A stretch of DNA of 64,000 nt from Desulfogranum mediterraneum DSM 13871 (GCF_000429965.1 NZ_KE387004.1:65526-129525); one strand, 5' to 3'. Shown: positions 44,436 to 54,695, counted from the first letter of the stretch. Numbers and translations are program-made. Notes: generated by a model not told the origin, from the letters alone.

Positions 44436-45004
44436 AACGATGCACCTGGGTGACAGCAGACCCACTCTATCAACAGTACCACGACGCTGAATGGGGCGTC
44501 CCTGCCCACGACGATCGTCATCTCTTTGAGATGCTCCTCCTGGAAGGCGCCCAGGCAGGACTCAGCTGGCTGACCATCCTCAAGAAACGGGAAAACTATC
44601 GCCAGGCCCTGGACGACTTTGACCCTCAGCTCATTGCCGCCTATGGTACGGACCAGGTGGAGCGACTCCTGGCTGACGCCGGCATTATCCGTAACCGTTT
44701 AAAGATAGAGGCAATCATAAAAAATGCCCGGGGCACGATCAAACTCCAGGAAGAGTATGGCTCCCTGGACGCCTACCTCTGGCGCTATGTCGATGGCGTC
44801 CCTCTCCAGAACCGTTGGCCGTCGGTCGACAAGATACCGACATCGACCGCCCTGTCCCTGCTCATGAGCAAGGACTTGAAGGGTCGCGGCTTCAACTTTG
44901 TCGGTCCCACCATCTGCTACTCCCTGATGCAGGCCATTGGCATGGTGAATGATCACACCATCGACTGTTTCCGTCATCAAGAGATCCAACAACTTAGCCG
45001 ATAA
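44432..45004 (+). CDS. tag: DNA-3-methyladenine glycosylase I
   Basis: Tag removes 3-methyladenine from alkylated DNA. The 190-residue protein starts MKRCTWVTADPLYQQYHDAEWG, the usual opening, with zinc ligands expected at Cys 4, His 17 and the C-terminal His 175/Cys 179 (NDHTIDCFRH). LEGAQAGLSWLTILKKRENY and FNFVGPTICYSLMQAIGM are conserved. It overlaps the kinase gene by 4 bases, so translational coupling is likely, though the functional link is unclear. Confidence 0.95.
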   Translation: MKRCTWVTADPLYQQYHDAEWGVPAHDDRHLFEMLLLEGAQAGLSWLTILKKRENYRQALDDFDPQLIAAYGTDQVERLLADAGIIRNRLKIEAIIKNARGTIKLQEEYGSLDAYLWRYVDGVPLQNRWPSVDKIPTSTALSLLMSKDLKGRGFNFVGPTICYSLMQAIGMVNDHTIDCFRHQEIQQLSR

Positions 45005-45092
45005 CCCCAGCCCTGCCCTTCTCTCAAAAGCCGGCCAGGCTGTTCGGCTGGTTTGCCCGGGCTTCTGCAGGCAGCAATCATGAGGTGCGATA

Positions 45093-45737
45093 ATGAGATC
45101 CACTCCTGACTTTTCCAGCCCCCTCAACCAGCCCCTCGATCCCCGCCCCCAGGTCCTGGGGATAGGCGGCAGCCCGAGGAAAAAAAGCAACTCAACCATC
45201 CTGCTCCACCGGCTGCTCAAAGGGGTTGAGCAGGCAGGGCTGAGCAGCCAGGCCCTTGAACTCAGAGACTGCCAGTTCCAGGGTTGTATCGGCTGTGAAC
45301 GCTGCAGAAAGGACCGTATCTGCACCGGACTCCGGGATGGCATGTCGCTGATCTATCCCGACCTGATCCGTTCCCAAGGCCTGGTCCTGGTCTCCCCCAC
45401 CCATAACTATAATATTACCGCCTGGATGAAGGCCTTCATTGACCGCCTCTACTGTTTCTACACCTTTGACCAGCAATGCCCCAGGGCTTGGTCGAGTCAA
45501 CTGGCCGGTCAGGGGCGCAAGGCCGTCCTGGGGGCGGTCTGTGAACAGGAAAATCGGGACGACATGGGCTTTACCCTGGAGGCCATGCGCCGCCCCCTCG
45601 AGGCCCTGGGATACGAGATTGTAGCTGAGTTACCGATATTTCGTATCTTTGCCGGCGGCAAAATCGCCCAGCAGCCTCAGCTCCTGGACCAGGCCCAGGC
45701 CCTTGGGAGCAGACTCGCCGAGTCGCTGGCTCCCTGA
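45093..45737 (+). CDS. flavodoxin-fold NAD(P)H-dependent oxidoreductase, Cys-motif type
   Basis: The 214-residue protein has the FMN-binding loop GIGGSPRKKSNSTILLHRLL at about 23–42 and LVLVSPTHNYNITAWMKAFI, as in NADPH-dependent FMN reductases. A CIGCERCRKDRIC motif near 65–77 resembles the cluster-binding Cys set of iron-sulfur flavoproteins, so a 4Fe-4S cluster is possible. The ribosome site is GAGG, 7 bases ahead of ATG 45093. The electron partner is unknown. Confidence 0.85.
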   Translation: MRSTPDFSSPLNQPLDPRPQVLGIGGSPRKKSNSTILLHRLLKGVEQAGLSSQALELRDCQFQGCIGCERCRKDRICTGLRDGMSLIYPDLIRSQGLVLVSPTHNYNITAWMKAFIDRLYCFYTFDQQCPRAWSSQLAGQGRKAVLGAVCEQENRDDMGFTLEAMRRPLEALGYEIVAELPIFRIFAGGKIAQQPQLLDQAQALGSRLAESLAP

Positions 45738-45741
45738 GACG

Positions 45742-45929
45742 CTGAACCGCTCCCTGCCATTGCCAACCAGGCAGCATTGGCAAGAGATACAGTCACCGCC
45801 GGTATCGGTCTGACAGATCCCTCCGGGAGAGAGCCTGGTCAGGGAATAAAAACGATCTTCTCCTGGCCGCTCTCTCTCCAACTCCTGCAGCCGCTGCTCT
45901 AACTCTTCATAGCTCGGTTTCAAGGCCAT
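45742..45929 (-). pseudogene. relic of a PAS sensor kinase N-terminus
   Basis: From ATG 45929, with GAGGGA just ahead, the frame reads MALKPSYEELEQRLQELERE. This coiled start is typical of PAS kinases in Desulfobacterota. A PAS-like piece follows (LSPGGICQTDTGGDCIS). After that the match continues only in another frame (LANAAWLAMAGS), so one frameshift is present. The rest of the kinase is absent, replaced by the flavodoxin gene on the other strand. I read it as the broken remnant of a former kinase gene. Confidence 0.55.
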
Positions 45930-46262
45930 TCCCTCTTGTCAGCCATCACCGTTCATAGCAACAGTCGTCTGCTGTTAAAGCAGATCCGCAAACAACAGGC
46001 CTACACGACGACCAAGTCCTTAAGCGATGCAGGGGACTCAGGACAGCCGGGAGACAACCTACCTGGATATCAAACCAGGGACTCCACCATTCTTCAATGT
46101 GAATCCCTACAGTTCCTTTTTTACTTTTGTCTTTCAATCCGTTATACTATCAAGACAGCAGCTGTTCTGCTATGGAGAGCCACTATTGAGATATCCTGGA
46201 GAGCCACTCAAACCAAGCGCAGAGATAGCCCATACCCCAGGTCGCTGCCACCGGGAAGAACC
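45930..46262 (+). other. upstream region of the TonB receptor gene
   Basis: About 330 bases. TATACT occurs near 46143 with only a poor −35 partner. An 11-base direct repeat (GGAGAGCCACT) appears at about 46173 and 46198. No clear riboswitch was seen. Confidence 0.4.
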
Positions 46263-48350
46263 ATGAGAACGGCTCTCCCTGGTCGTATCCCTACCCCCCT
46301 GTCTCCCTCTTCGACCACCTTCCCCTCAGCAGTCACCACCCCACGATCAGGTCGCAGCTGGAAGCTGCTCCTGCTGACCTGCATCCTCGGCTGGCTGCTG
46401 CCGTCAACCGCTGAAACCGCAGCCAACAAGTATCTGGACATGGACCTGACCCAGCTGATGGAGGTGACCATCACCTCGGTTGCCAAGAAGCCACAGCTGC
46501 TGGCCGATGCGGCTGCAGCCATCTTCGTGATCAGCCAGGAAGACATTCACCGCTCCGGGGTGACCTCCATTCCCGAGGCCCTGGCCCTGGCCCCGGGGCT
46601 CCAGGTCGCCCGAATCAGTTCCAGTAAGTGGTCCGTCTCTGCCCGGGGCTTTGCCGGCTATACCTCCAACAAGCTGTTGGTGATGATCGATGGCCGCTCG
46701 GTCTATACTCCCGCCTTTAGCGGCACCTTCTGGGATATGCAACACACCCTGTTGGAAGACATCGACCGAATCGAAGTCATCCGCGGCCCTGGCGGCACGC
46801 TCTGGGGAGCCAACGCGGTCAACGGGGTCATCAACATTATCACCAAAAAAGCCCAGGAGACCCAGGGAGGACTCCTCCGGCTGGGCGCAGGCAATCAGGA
46901 TAAGTTCACGGCAGGAGCCCGTTATGGCACCAAAATCAACGACCACACCTTTGCCCGCCTCTATCTCAGCGCCGATGATCGGGACAGCAATATCCTGGCA
47001 GCCAGTCAGGAAGATGGCTATGACGGCTGGCAAAACCTGCAGACAGGCTTCCGGATGGACGGGGAGGAGGAGGCCTCCTCTCAATGGACCCTCCAGGGGG
47101 ACCTCTTCAAGAACCAGGGGGACCAGATCATCGCCCCCTTCTGGATCGATCGCCCTCCCTATGCCACGGTCAACTACTGTACCCAGTCTGCAGAGGGGGG
47201 TAACCTCACCGGCTCCTGGCAGCGCAGCTCAAACAACGGCGATCGGCTCACCTTGAAGAGCTACTATGACTATACCCATAGGGAAGAGTCCACCTATACA
47301 CAGACCTTCCAGATCCTGGATCTGGACCTGCAGTATGAAACCGAGCTGGGCCCCCGCAACAGCCTGACCATGGGTGCCGGCTTTCGCAGGATTCACGGCA
47401 GCTTCTCCACCTCTTTCCAGATTCGGATTCCCGATCAGACCAAGGACCTCTACTCCGTCTTTCTCCAGGACCAGATATCCCTGCTTCCCGAGCGCCTCTG
47501 GCTGACCCTGGGGAGCAAGTATGAACATAACGACTACACCGGCAGCGAATGGCAACCCAGCGGCCGACTCCTCTGGAAGCCCGCTGAACAGCACTCCATC
47601 TGGGCCTCCCTGGCCCGGGCAGTGCGCACCCCCTCCATGGTCGAATACGGAGGCGCCTTCACCGTAGGCGCCTACCCCACGCCGCTGGGCACCGGCAGGG
47701 TCCAGTTCGTCGGCAACCAGGAGATCGGCAGCGAAGAGCTGCTCGCCTACGAGGCCGGCTACCGCTGGCAGGCCACCTCCCAGCTCTTTCTGGACCTGGC
47801 CCTCTACTACAACGACTATGATCAGATCTACGGAACCGTCCCCCGCCGGGACCCGCCTGACCTGAACCAGGTCTGGAGCGGCAACCTGGAAGGGGAAGGC
47901 TACGGCCTGGAACTCGCCCTCAACTGGCAGGCCAGCCGGGCCCTTGCCCTGACCCTGACCTACGGCTACCAGGAGCTGAACCTGGAGGAAAAGGGCATCC
48001 CGGAGGCAGGGGCCGATGGGGTTGATCTCTCTGAGGTCACCACTCCCAGGCACCAGGCCTCCCTCCGCGCCTCCCTGGACCTCAACGAGCAGTGGCAGCT
48101 CAACGGCTGGCTCCGTTATCTGGACCAGATCCAGGGCAGCACCTCCCTGGCCCACAACACCCTCTCCCCTATTCCCTCCCACATCCTCCTGGATCTCAAC
48201 CTGATCTGGAAGCCCAGGGAGGATCTGGAGTTGATGCTGGTGGGACAGAATCTGCTCAATTCCAGTCAGCTGCAGTATATCACAGAGCTGGTGACGCCTC
48301 CCACGGAGATCGAACGCAGTGTTTATGCCAAGATCAGCTGGTGCTTCTAG
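46263..48350 (+). CDS. TonB-dependent outer-membrane receptor
   Basis: The 695-residue protein has an N-terminal hydrophobic signal (KLLLLTCILGWLLPSTAE, about 34–51), a plug domain (VTSIPEALALAPGLQVARIS, GRSVYTPAFSG, then IEVIRGPGGTLWGANAVNGV) and a 22-strand-type barrel ending in Cys-Phe (KISWCF). The substrate is unknown; the sequence lacks an obvious cobalamin or siderophore signature. The ATG at 46263 follows GGGAAG; the frame is open further upstream but without signal-peptide character. A YfiR protein and hybrid kinase follow within 30 bases, so it may act as a sensor-transporter. Confidence 0.88.
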   Translation: MRTALPGRIPTPLSPSSTTFPSAVTTPRSGRSWKLLLLTCILGWLLPSTAETAANKYLDMDLTQLMEVTITSVAKKPQLLADAAAAIFVISQEDIHRSGVTSIPEALALAPGLQVARISSSKWSVSARGFAGYTSNKLLVMIDGRSVYTPAFSGTFWDMQHTLLEDIDRIEVIRGPGGTLWGANAVNGVINIITKKAQETQGGLLRLGAGNQDKFTAGARYGTKINDHTFARLYLSADDRDSNILAASQEDGYDGWQNLQTGFRMDGEEEASSQWTLQGDLFKNQGDQIIAPFWIDRPPYATVNYCTQSAEGGNLTGSWQRSSNNGDRLTLKSYYDYTHREESTYTQTFQILDLDLQYETELGPRNSLTMGAGFRRIHGSFSTSFQIRIPDQTKDLYSVFLQDQISLLPERLWLTLGSKYEHNDYTGSEWQPSGRLLWKPAEQHSIWASLARAVRTPSMVEYGGAFTVGAYPTPLGTGRVQFVGNQEIGSEELLAYEAGYRWQATSQLFLDLALYYNDYDQIYGTVPRRDPPDLNQVWSGNLEGEGYGLELALNWQASRALALTLTYGYQELNLEEKGIPEAGADGVDLSEVTTPRHQASLRASLDLNEQWQLNGWLRYLDQIQGSTSLAHNTLSPIPSHILLDLNLIWKPREDLELMLVGQNLLNSSQLQYITELVTPPTEIERSVYAKISWCF

Positions 48351-48362
48351 GCAGATAGGGTG

Positions 48363-48914
48363 ATGCAGCAGCGAACCAGAATAGACCCCCTGCGCAGGCT
48401 GTTGCTCTGCCTGATGCTGTTCCAGGCACTCCCCCTGGCCGTCTGCTGGGCCGGGCCCTCCCATGAATACCAGCTCAAGGCCGGTTTTCTGGTCAACTTC
48501 ATCCGTTTTATCAGCTGGCCCCAGCAGGCATTTCCCGAGGGACAGCCGGAGCTTATCCTCTGTGTGGCGGGCAACGACCCCTTTGGCTCGGCCCTGGATG
48601 AGCTGAGCCAACGCACCATCGGGGAGCGTCCCCTTCGAGTGCTCACTGTCCCCTCCCTGGAGCAGGTACCCCGCTGCCACCTGCTCTATGTCGGCAGGTC
48701 CGAACAAAGGGCCCTGGATCTGCTGGCAGCACTGACAGCCAGCCAGGCCGTAGTCACGGTCAGCGATATCCGGGACTTTGCCCGGGCCGGGGGCGGGATT
48801 GAATTTGTCGTCCAGAACGACCGACTCTCCTTTATCATCAACAACACGGTGTTAAAGCAGCAGGGTATCCAGGCGAGGGCCGCCCTGCTTGACCTTGCTG
48901 CAGCCGTTTATTAG
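48363..48914 (+). CDS. YfiR-family periplasmic protein (DUF4154)
   Basis: The 183-residue protein has a signal peptide ([18 protein letters not shown], about 12–29) and the YfiR/HmsC pattern: [39 protein letters not shown], then [19 protein letters not shown]. In Pseudomonas YfiR restrains the membrane diguanylate cyclase YfiN; here a hybrid kinase follows instead. It begins 12 bases after the TonB receptor stop. A GTG directly ahead of the ATG is an alternative start. Confidence 0.88.
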   Translation: MQQRTRIDPLRRLLLCLMLFQALPLAVCWAGPSHEYQLKAGFLVNFIRFISWPQQAFPEGQPELILCVAGNDPFGSALDELSQRTIGERPLRVLTVPSLEQVPRCHLLYVGRSEQRALDLLAALTASQAVVTVSDIRDFARAGGGIEFVVQNDRLSFIINNTVLKQQGIQARAALLDLAAAVY

Positions 48915-48937
48915 TCTTCAAGAGGAGTCATCAGGCC

Positions 48938-51343
48938 ATGAGACGCTGGTTTTTCCAACTCCCGATCCGCTTCAAGCTCTACACCATTGTCCTCCTGTCC
49001 TGCGCCCTGGCCCTGATCCTGGCGACCTCGGCCTCTTTCCTGATACAGAGGCAGCTGATCCACCGGCAGCTCAGCGATGAAACCCAGACCCTGGCCCAGG
49101 TCATTGCCACCAACAGCCGGGCCGGTATCGTCTTTGAAGACCACCAGGCCCTGCAGACCATCCTGGAGTCCCTGGGGGCCAAGGCCTCCATCACCAGCGG
49201 CCGCATCTATGATAGCAACATGGCCCTCCTGGCCGAGTACCAGCGCGACAAGCCCGTCCACAGGCAGGCACCACCTGCCGACGCGACCACCGGCAAAGGC
49301 CTTTTCTTCGCAGCCAACCAGGCCATCATCGTCCAAGCGATCGTCTTGGCAGAAGAGAAAATCGGCAGCCTGGTCATCCTGACCGACCTGACCAAGACCC
49401 GAAAAAACATCCTGATCATCGGCCTGCTCATGAGCACGGTCCTGCTCTTCGGCCTGGCCGTGGCCATGGTCCTCTCCTCGCGCCTGCTCAAGGTGATCAT
49501 CGATCCCATCGCCGCCCTTTCCCGGCTGACCCAGACCATCAGCCAGGAGCGTGACTACAGGGTCCGGGCCGACGTTGCGGCCCAAGACGAGCTGGGTGTC
49601 CTGGCCAAAGGCTTCAACGATATGCTGGAGCAGATCCAGAAACGCGATACCCACCTGGAGAAGCAGGTGGCCCTGCGAACCACGGATCTCCGCCAAAAGA
49701 GCGAGGACCTCCAGGTGGCCAAGGACAAAGCAGAGGCGGCAAACCAGGCAAAGAGCCAGTTCCTGGCCAACATGAGTCATGAAATCCGAACCCCGATGAA
49801 CGCCATCATCGGCATGACCAACCTGGCCATGGAGTTTCCTGACCAAGAAGAACAACAGCACCACTTTCTGACCACGGTAAAGCAGTCGGCAGAGAGCCTC
49901 ATGGGTATCTTGAATGACATCCTTGATTTTTCCAAGATCGAGGCCGGCCAACTGCAGATTGACACCCACCCCTTCCACCTTGGCCAACTCCTGGATACCA
50001 TTGTGGCCACCATGGCGGTCCAGGCCCAGGAAAAGGGGCTGCACCTGGACGCTCACCAGGCGCCGAACCTGCCCGAGGTCCTGATCGGCGATGACCTCCG
50101 CATCCATCAGATCCTGATCAACCTGGTGGGCAATGCCATCAAATTCACCCACCAGGGTGGGGTCACCATCACCGTCACCTCTGCCGAGCCGGCTGGAGAT
50201 GGCAACACCGTCACCCTGCTCTTCAGTGTCGCCGACACCGGGATCGGCATAGCTGCGGATAAACTCGAGCAGATCTTCAACAGTTTTGAACAGGAAGACA
50301 GCTCGTATAGCCGCCAGTACGGAGGATCCGGACTGGGCCTGTCCATCAGCAAGCAGTTGGTCCAGCTGATGGGTGGAGCGATCTGGGTCGAAAGCAGGCC
50401 CGATGACGGCAGCACCTTTCAATTCAGCCTTGCCCTTAAACCGGGCAACCCGCAACAGCAGCCCCTCTCCTCTGCCCCCCTTGCAGCGGACAGACAACAA
50501 CCGAGGAACCTGGCCATCCTGGTGGTGGATGACAATACGGTCAATCGGGATGTTGCCAGGATGACCCTCCAGCAATACCACCAGGTTACGGCTGCTGAAA
50601 ACGGCCTCGATGCCCTTGAGATACTGGCAGAAAAAACATTCGATCTGATCCTGATGGATGTACAGATGCCCCTGTTGGATGGATTGACCACCTCGACCAT
50701 CATCCGCTCCCTGGAGCAGGGCAAAGCCGTGAAACATGACTTGCCCGCCCCACTGCTGGCCAGACTCAGACAAGGACTGGCAGGTCGACATCTGCCGATC
50801 ATCGCCATGACAGCCCATGCCCTCAGCGGTGACCAGGAGATGTGTCTGGCAGCCGGCATGGACCAGTACATCACCAAACCCTTTCAGCCCCAGCAGTTGA
50901 CCGCCCTCTTGGCCGAACTGGTCGGTGAGGAGCCAGAGCCAGGCAAGAGCAGCACCCTTCAACCAGAGGGGAAGCGCAGGCAGACAGAGAGCGGCAGGGC
51001 TGCGGAGAGCGCCTTTGCCGGCGCAGCGACCTTCCTCCAGCAGAGCACCAACCTGCCCGCAGAACAAATCCCCCAGATGATGGAGGCCGCCGTCAAGAGC
51101 ATCCGGTCCAACCTGGAAAAGGCTGTCCTGGCCGCAGGGATCCTCGACTATCCTGCCTTGGGAATTGCTGCCCACACCCTCAAGGGTACCCTGCTCCAAC
51201 TGGGCCTGGTTACCCCGGCCAAGCTGGCTGAGGAGATAGACCTGGGCGCCAGGAATAAACAGGATCTGCCCTATGCCGTCCTGGTTGAACAACTCAACAG
51301 GGACCTCAGAAATTTCTGCAGCTGCCAAGAGGACCAGGATTGA
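48938..51343 (+). CDS. hybrid histidine kinase with HAMP, receiver and Hpt domains
   Basis: An 801-residue membrane kinase. Two membrane helices (about 13–36 and 157–180) bracket a periplasmic domain of about 120 residues. HAMP (180–235) and a coiled coil follow, then HisKA with His 281 in NMSHEIRTP, HATPase ([16 protein letters not shown]), a receiver with Asp 574 in LILMDVQMP, and an Hpt domain with His 746 in AHTLKG. This is a full phosphorelay in one chain, with the output regulator not in view. It lies 23 bases after yfiR. Confidence 0.92.
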   Translation: MRRWFFQLPIRFKLYTIVLLSCALALILATSASFLIQRQLIHRQLSDETQTLAQVIATNSRAGIVFEDHQALQTILESLGAKASITSGRIYDSNMALLAEYQRDKPVHRQAPPADATTGKGLFFAANQAIIVQAIVLAEEKIGSLVILTDLTKTRKNILIIGLLMSTVLLFGLAVAMVLSSRLLKVIIDPIAALSRLTQTISQERDYRVRADVAAQDELGVLAKGFNDMLEQIQKRDTHLEKQVALRTTDLRQKSEDLQVAKDKAEAANQAKSQFLANMSHEIRTPMNAIIGMTNLAMEFPDQEEQQHHFLTTVKQSAESLMGILNDILDFSKIEAGQLQIDTHPFHLGQLLDTIVATMAVQAQEKGLHLDAHQAPNLPEVLIGDDLRIHQILINLVGNAIKFTHQGGVTITVTSAEPAGDGNTVTLLFSVADTGIGIAADKLEQIFNSFEQEDSSYSRQYGGSGLGLSISKQLVQLMGGAIWVESRPDDGSTFQFSLALKPGNPQQQPLSSAPLAADRQQPRNLAILVVDDNTVNRDVARMTLQQYHQVTAAENGLDALEILAEKTFDLILMDVQMPLLDGLTTSTIIRSLEQGKAVKHDLPAPLLARLRQGLAGRHLPIIAMTAHALSGDQEMCLAAGMDQYITKPFQPQQLTALLAELVGEEPEPGKSSTLQPEGKRRQTESGRAAESAFAGAATFLQQSTNLPAEQIPQMMEAAVKSIRSNLEKAVLAAGILDYPALGIAAHTLKGTLLQLGLVTPAKLAEEIDLGARNKQDLPYAVLVEQLNRDLRNFCSCQEDQD

Positions 51344-51711
51344 TCCCCGGAAAACAAGCCAAGGCGATCCACCCCGGGACAACCGTCTTTCCAGCACGCC
51401 TCCTCTGCCCGAGCAAGCAGTTGCCGTTCTGGAACAGGGGGGTGGGGTAACAACGGGAGAGCCGGGAGCTGCCCGCCTTGATGTAACCGGCGGAATAGCC
51501 ATCCCAAGCAATGGCCCTGATTACTTTTTTGCTCGTGATTCCGAAGTACCAGGCCAGCGTCACTGCCGAGAATTTGCTTGTCATGGCCCGGGGGTTGAGA
51601 TTATGGTGACAGGAAGGATTCTCCCTTTTCCCAACGAGAAGATGCAGCAGCGCCCGCCAGGCTCAGCCCCAGGCGGGCCTGCCCGGCTGCACTGCAACCT
51701 GCGAGGTAACG
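51344..51711. other. intergenic region between kinase and HyuA-like gene
   Basis: About 370 bases without a recognised gene. A 92-codon minus-strand frame here has no family character and was not called. No clear promoter was found. Confidence 0.45.
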
Positions 51712-53358
51712 ATGGCGCTCATTATTGGTATTGATGTAGGCGGTACCCATGCGGACGGGGTACTCCTTGACGGAGACCAGGTCCTGACCAAGAACAAGGT
51801 CCCGGTGGATCAGGAAAAACTGAGTGAAGCCATCATCACCCTACTCAGGAGCCTGCTCCCTGAGCCGCCTGCCAAACCTGGGGCCATCCATCTCAGCACC
51901 ACCCTCTGCACCAACGCCATCGTCAACGATGCCCTGGACGAGGTGGGAATGTTCATCCAGGCCGGTCCGGGGATGAATCCGGAATTTCTCAACTGCGGTG
52001 ACCATGTCTGCTGGTTGGACGGGGCCATCGATCATCGGGGCAAAGTGGTCAAGAAACCGGACCAGGACCTGATCGACCAGGCCGTGGCCCGCTTTGGCCG
52101 CGAGCGGCTCGAGAGTGTGGGGATTGTCACCAAATTCTCCCACCGTAACAACGGCCACGAAGAACTGGTCCACGACCAGGTGAAACCCCACTTTGCCCAC
52201 AGCAGCATGGGCCACCGGATCTCAGGGCTGCCCAACTTTCCCCGCCGGGTCTACACCACCTGGCTCAACGCTGCCCTGAAATCACGCTTCAGCAGTTTTC
52301 AGGAGGCCATGGACCAGGGCCTGGAGCGACTCCAGCTCGACTGCCCCTGCCATATCCTCAAGGCCGACGGCGGCACCATCCCCTTTGCCACGGCCGGCCA
52401 CTTCCCCTGTGAGAGTGTCCACTCCGGCCCTTCGGCCAGCGTCATGGGCTGCCTGGCCCTGACCCCAAGCCAGGAGGATGCCATCCTCCTGGACATCGGC
52501 GGCACCACCACCGACATCGGCATCCTGGCCCACGGCACCCCCCTGCTGGAGCCCTATGGGGTCACCATCAAGGAGCGCCCCACCCTGATCCGCTCCCTGA
52601 ATACCCGCAGCATCGGCCTGGGCGGTGACAGCGCTGTTGCTCTGGATGTGGCCGGATTTACCATCGGTCCCCACAAGCTTGGGCCGCCCATGGGTTTTGG
52701 CGGCCCTGTTCCTACCCCCACGGATGCGATGATCGTTCTGGGTGCCATTGAAGCGGGGTCCAGGCAACAGGCCAGGGCGGCCATGGCCCTGCTGGACCCG
52801 GAGCAGCCGGCCGAAGAGGTGGCCGGCCAACTGCTGGCCGCCTTTGCCGAGCAGGTCCGAGAGGCGGTGGCAGAGATGATTGAGGAGCTCTTTGACCGAC
52901 CGGTCTACACCGTGGCCGCCCTGCTGGAGCGCAAAAAAATCCATCCCCGGGAAGTGATCGTGGTCGGCGGACCGGCCCAGGCCATGGCAGCACCCCTTGG
53001 CCAGGTCTTCCAGCTGCCCTGCACGGTGCCGCTCCACTTTGAGGTGGCCAATGCCATCGGTTCGGCCAGAACCAGAGCCACCCTCCAGGTCAGTCTCTAT
53101 GCCGACACCGCCGACGGCAGCCTCTCCATCCCGGAAACCGGCTGTCGGGAGAAGATCCGCAGCTACTTTGACATGGAGGATGCGGAAAAAAAAGTGATGG
53201 AAGTCATCACCGCTCTGGCCGAAGAACGGGGCATCGGCACACTGCCGGAAATCGATTTTCTCGAACGTCAGGAGATGAACACGGTCCGTGGTTTCCGTAC
53301 CTCTGGAAAAATCATCTCCCTGAAAGCACAGATCCGCCCAGGTCTGGAACAACTATAG
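51712..53358 (+). CDS. hydantoinase/oxoprolinase family protein (HyuA-like)
   Basis: The 548-residue protein belongs to the ASKHA-type N-methylhydantoinase A/acetone carboxylase beta family, which activates amides or ketones with ATP. It starts MALIIGIDVGGTHADGVLL with the phosphate-1 motif; the phosphate-2 motif is AILLDIGGTTTDIGIL near 260–275, and VIVVGGPAQAMAAPLG closes the core. No HyuB partner follows; an HDAC-like gene begins 10 bases later. The substrate is therefore unclear. GAGG precedes the ATG. Confidence 0.85.
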   Translation: MALIIGIDVGGTHADGVLLDGDQVLTKNKVPVDQEKLSEAIITLLRSLLPEPPAKPGAIHLSTTLCTNAIVNDALDEVGMFIQAGPGMNPEFLNCGDHVCWLDGAIDHRGKVVKKPDQDLIDQAVARFGRERLESVGIVTKFSHRNNGHEELVHDQVKPHFAHSSMGHRISGLPNFPRRVYTTWLNAALKSRFSSFQEAMDQGLERLQLDCPCHILKADGGTIPFATAGHFPCESVHSGPSASVMGCLALTPSQEDAILLDIGGTTTDIGILAHGTPLLEPYGVTIKERPTLIRSLNTRSIGLGGDSAVALDVAGFTIGPHKLGPPMGFGGPVPTPTDAMIVLGAIEAGSRQQARAAMALLDPEQPAEEVAGQLLAAFAEQVREAVAEMIEELFDRPVYTVAALLERKKIHPREVIVVGGPAQAMAAPLGQVFQLPCTVPLHFEVANAIGSARTRATLQVSLYADTADGSLSIPETGCREKIRSYFDMEDAEKKVMEVITALAEERGIGTLPEIDFLERQEMNTVRGFRTSGKIISLKAQIRPGLEQL

Positions 53359-53368
53359 GAGTGACACC

Positions 53369-54685
53369 ATGAGCAGATGTATGCCCTCGGCCCCCACCTC
53401 CACCGGCCTGGTCCTCTTTCCCGCCTTTGACTGGTGTATCAGCCCCACCCATCCGGAACGGGAGGAGCGGTTGCTCTACACCAAGGACCAGCTCATCGAG
53501 GAGGGGCTGGAGGATGTGAACAACATCTCCTTCTTCAACCCGGAGATCGCCGCCCACCACGACATCGACCGGGTCCATCTCTGTGTGCCCTCATCCAGGA
53601 AACTGCTCACCGAATCCCACCTGATCTCGGCCGGAGGCGCCATCCGGGCGGCCAGGGCGGTGATGGAGCGGGAGGTGGAGAAGGCCTTTGCAGTGGTCCG
53701 CCCACCGGGTCACCATGCCATGCAGACCGTGTTTGGTGATCGCGGCTTCTGTATCGTCAACATCGAGGCCATCATGGTGGAGTATATCCGCCGTCACTAC
53801 GGTATCCGCAAGATCGCCATCGTCGATACCGACTGCCACCATGGGGACGGGACCCAGGATATCTTCTACAACGATCCCGACACCCTCTTCATCTCGCTGC
53901 ACCAGGACGGCCGCACCCTCTACCCGGGGAGCGGTTTTCTCCATGAGTCCGGGGGACCTTCGGCACCTGGCTACACCATCAACCTGCCCCTGCCGCCGGA
54001 GACCTCGGAAGAGGGCTTTGATATGGCCATGGAACGGGCCATCATGCCCATCCTGGATGCCTTTGAACCGGAGCTGATCATCAACTCTGCAGGCCAGGAT
54101 AACCACTACACCGACCCCATCACCAACATGAACTTCACTGCCCAGGGCTATGCCCGGCTCAACCGACGGCTCAATCCGGATATCTGTGTCCTGGAGGGCG
54201 GCTACTCCATCGAAGGCGCCCTGCCCTATACCAACCTGGGGATCATCCTGGCCATGGCCGGCCTGGACACCTCCCATGTACGGGAACCGGATTACGATCC
54301 GGCCAACTTTGTCCAGCCCCCGGAGATGAACAGCTATATCGGCGAGCTCTGTGACCAGGCCGTGGCCCTCTTTGCCGGGCGGGAGCAGCTTCGCCGGGAG
54401 CAGGCCGAACAGGGGGTGGTCACCACCGACAAGCGGATCTACTACGATACCACCGGCTTTGATGTCCGGGAGAGCCGTTCCTATCACCTCTGCCCCCACT
54501 GCCCGGGCTTCACCGAGATCACCGCCGCCGGCCTGGACCGACAGGTCCACGCCTTTTCCATCCCCTTCAACGCCTGCCCCAGATGTCACACCAGGGCCAA
54601 GGATCGGTTCCAGAAGAGCTCGGGCGACGGCCACAGCCAGGTGGTGCTTCAGGATCGGATCGATGATCTCTATGAGCTGAAGTAA
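53369..54685 (+). CDS. histone deacetylase-superfamily hydrolase with C-terminal Cys module
   Basis: The 438-residue protein has the arginase/deacetylase fold. RPPGHH (111–116) holds the catalytic His pair; Asp 155 and His 157 of DTDCHHGDG and the Asp of HYTDP are the zinc ligands, all intact. Bacterial members deacetylate polyamines, acetoin-related targets or protein lysines. The C-terminal 80 residues add CPHC and CPRC pairs, a probable zinc ribbon not present in AcuC or AphA types. It is co-transcribed with the HyuA-like gene, and the two may process one amide substrate in sequence. Confidence 0.88.
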   Translation: MSRCMPSAPTSTGLVLFPAFDWCISPTHPEREERLLYTKDQLIEEGLEDVNNISFFNPEIAAHHDIDRVHLCVPSSRKLLTESHLISAGGAIRAARAVMEREVEKAFAVVRPPGHHAMQTVFGDRGFCIVNIEAIMVEYIRRHYGIRKIAIVDTDCHHGDGTQDIFYNDPDTLFISLHQDGRTLYPGSGFLHESGGPSAPGYTINLPLPPETSEEGFDMAMERAIMPILDAFEPELIINSAGQDNHYTDPITNMNFTAQGYARLNRRLNPDICVLEGGYSIEGALPYTNLGIILAMAGLDTSHVREPDYDPANFVQPPEMNSYIGELCDQAVALFAGREQLRREQAEQGVVTTDKRIYYDTTGFDVRESRSYHLCPHCPGFTEITAAGLDRQVHAFSIPFNACPRCHTRAKDRFQKSSGDGHSQVVLQDRIDDLYELK

Positions 54686-54695
54686 GTCTCAGCAG

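Noticed and set aside
45950-46080. Possible cobalamin riboswitch upstream of the TonB receptor
   Set aside because: A few bases resemble the 3' end of the aptamer, but the B12 box and the full set of conserved core elements are not present.
48911-51511. 866-codon minus-strand frame over the hybrid kinase
   Set aside because: Antisense to a kinase with all catalytic motifs; no recognisable domain in the shadow.
51306-51584. 92-codon minus-strand frame between kinase and HyuA-like gene
   Set aside because: No ribosome site, no family resemblance, partly overlaps the kinase end.
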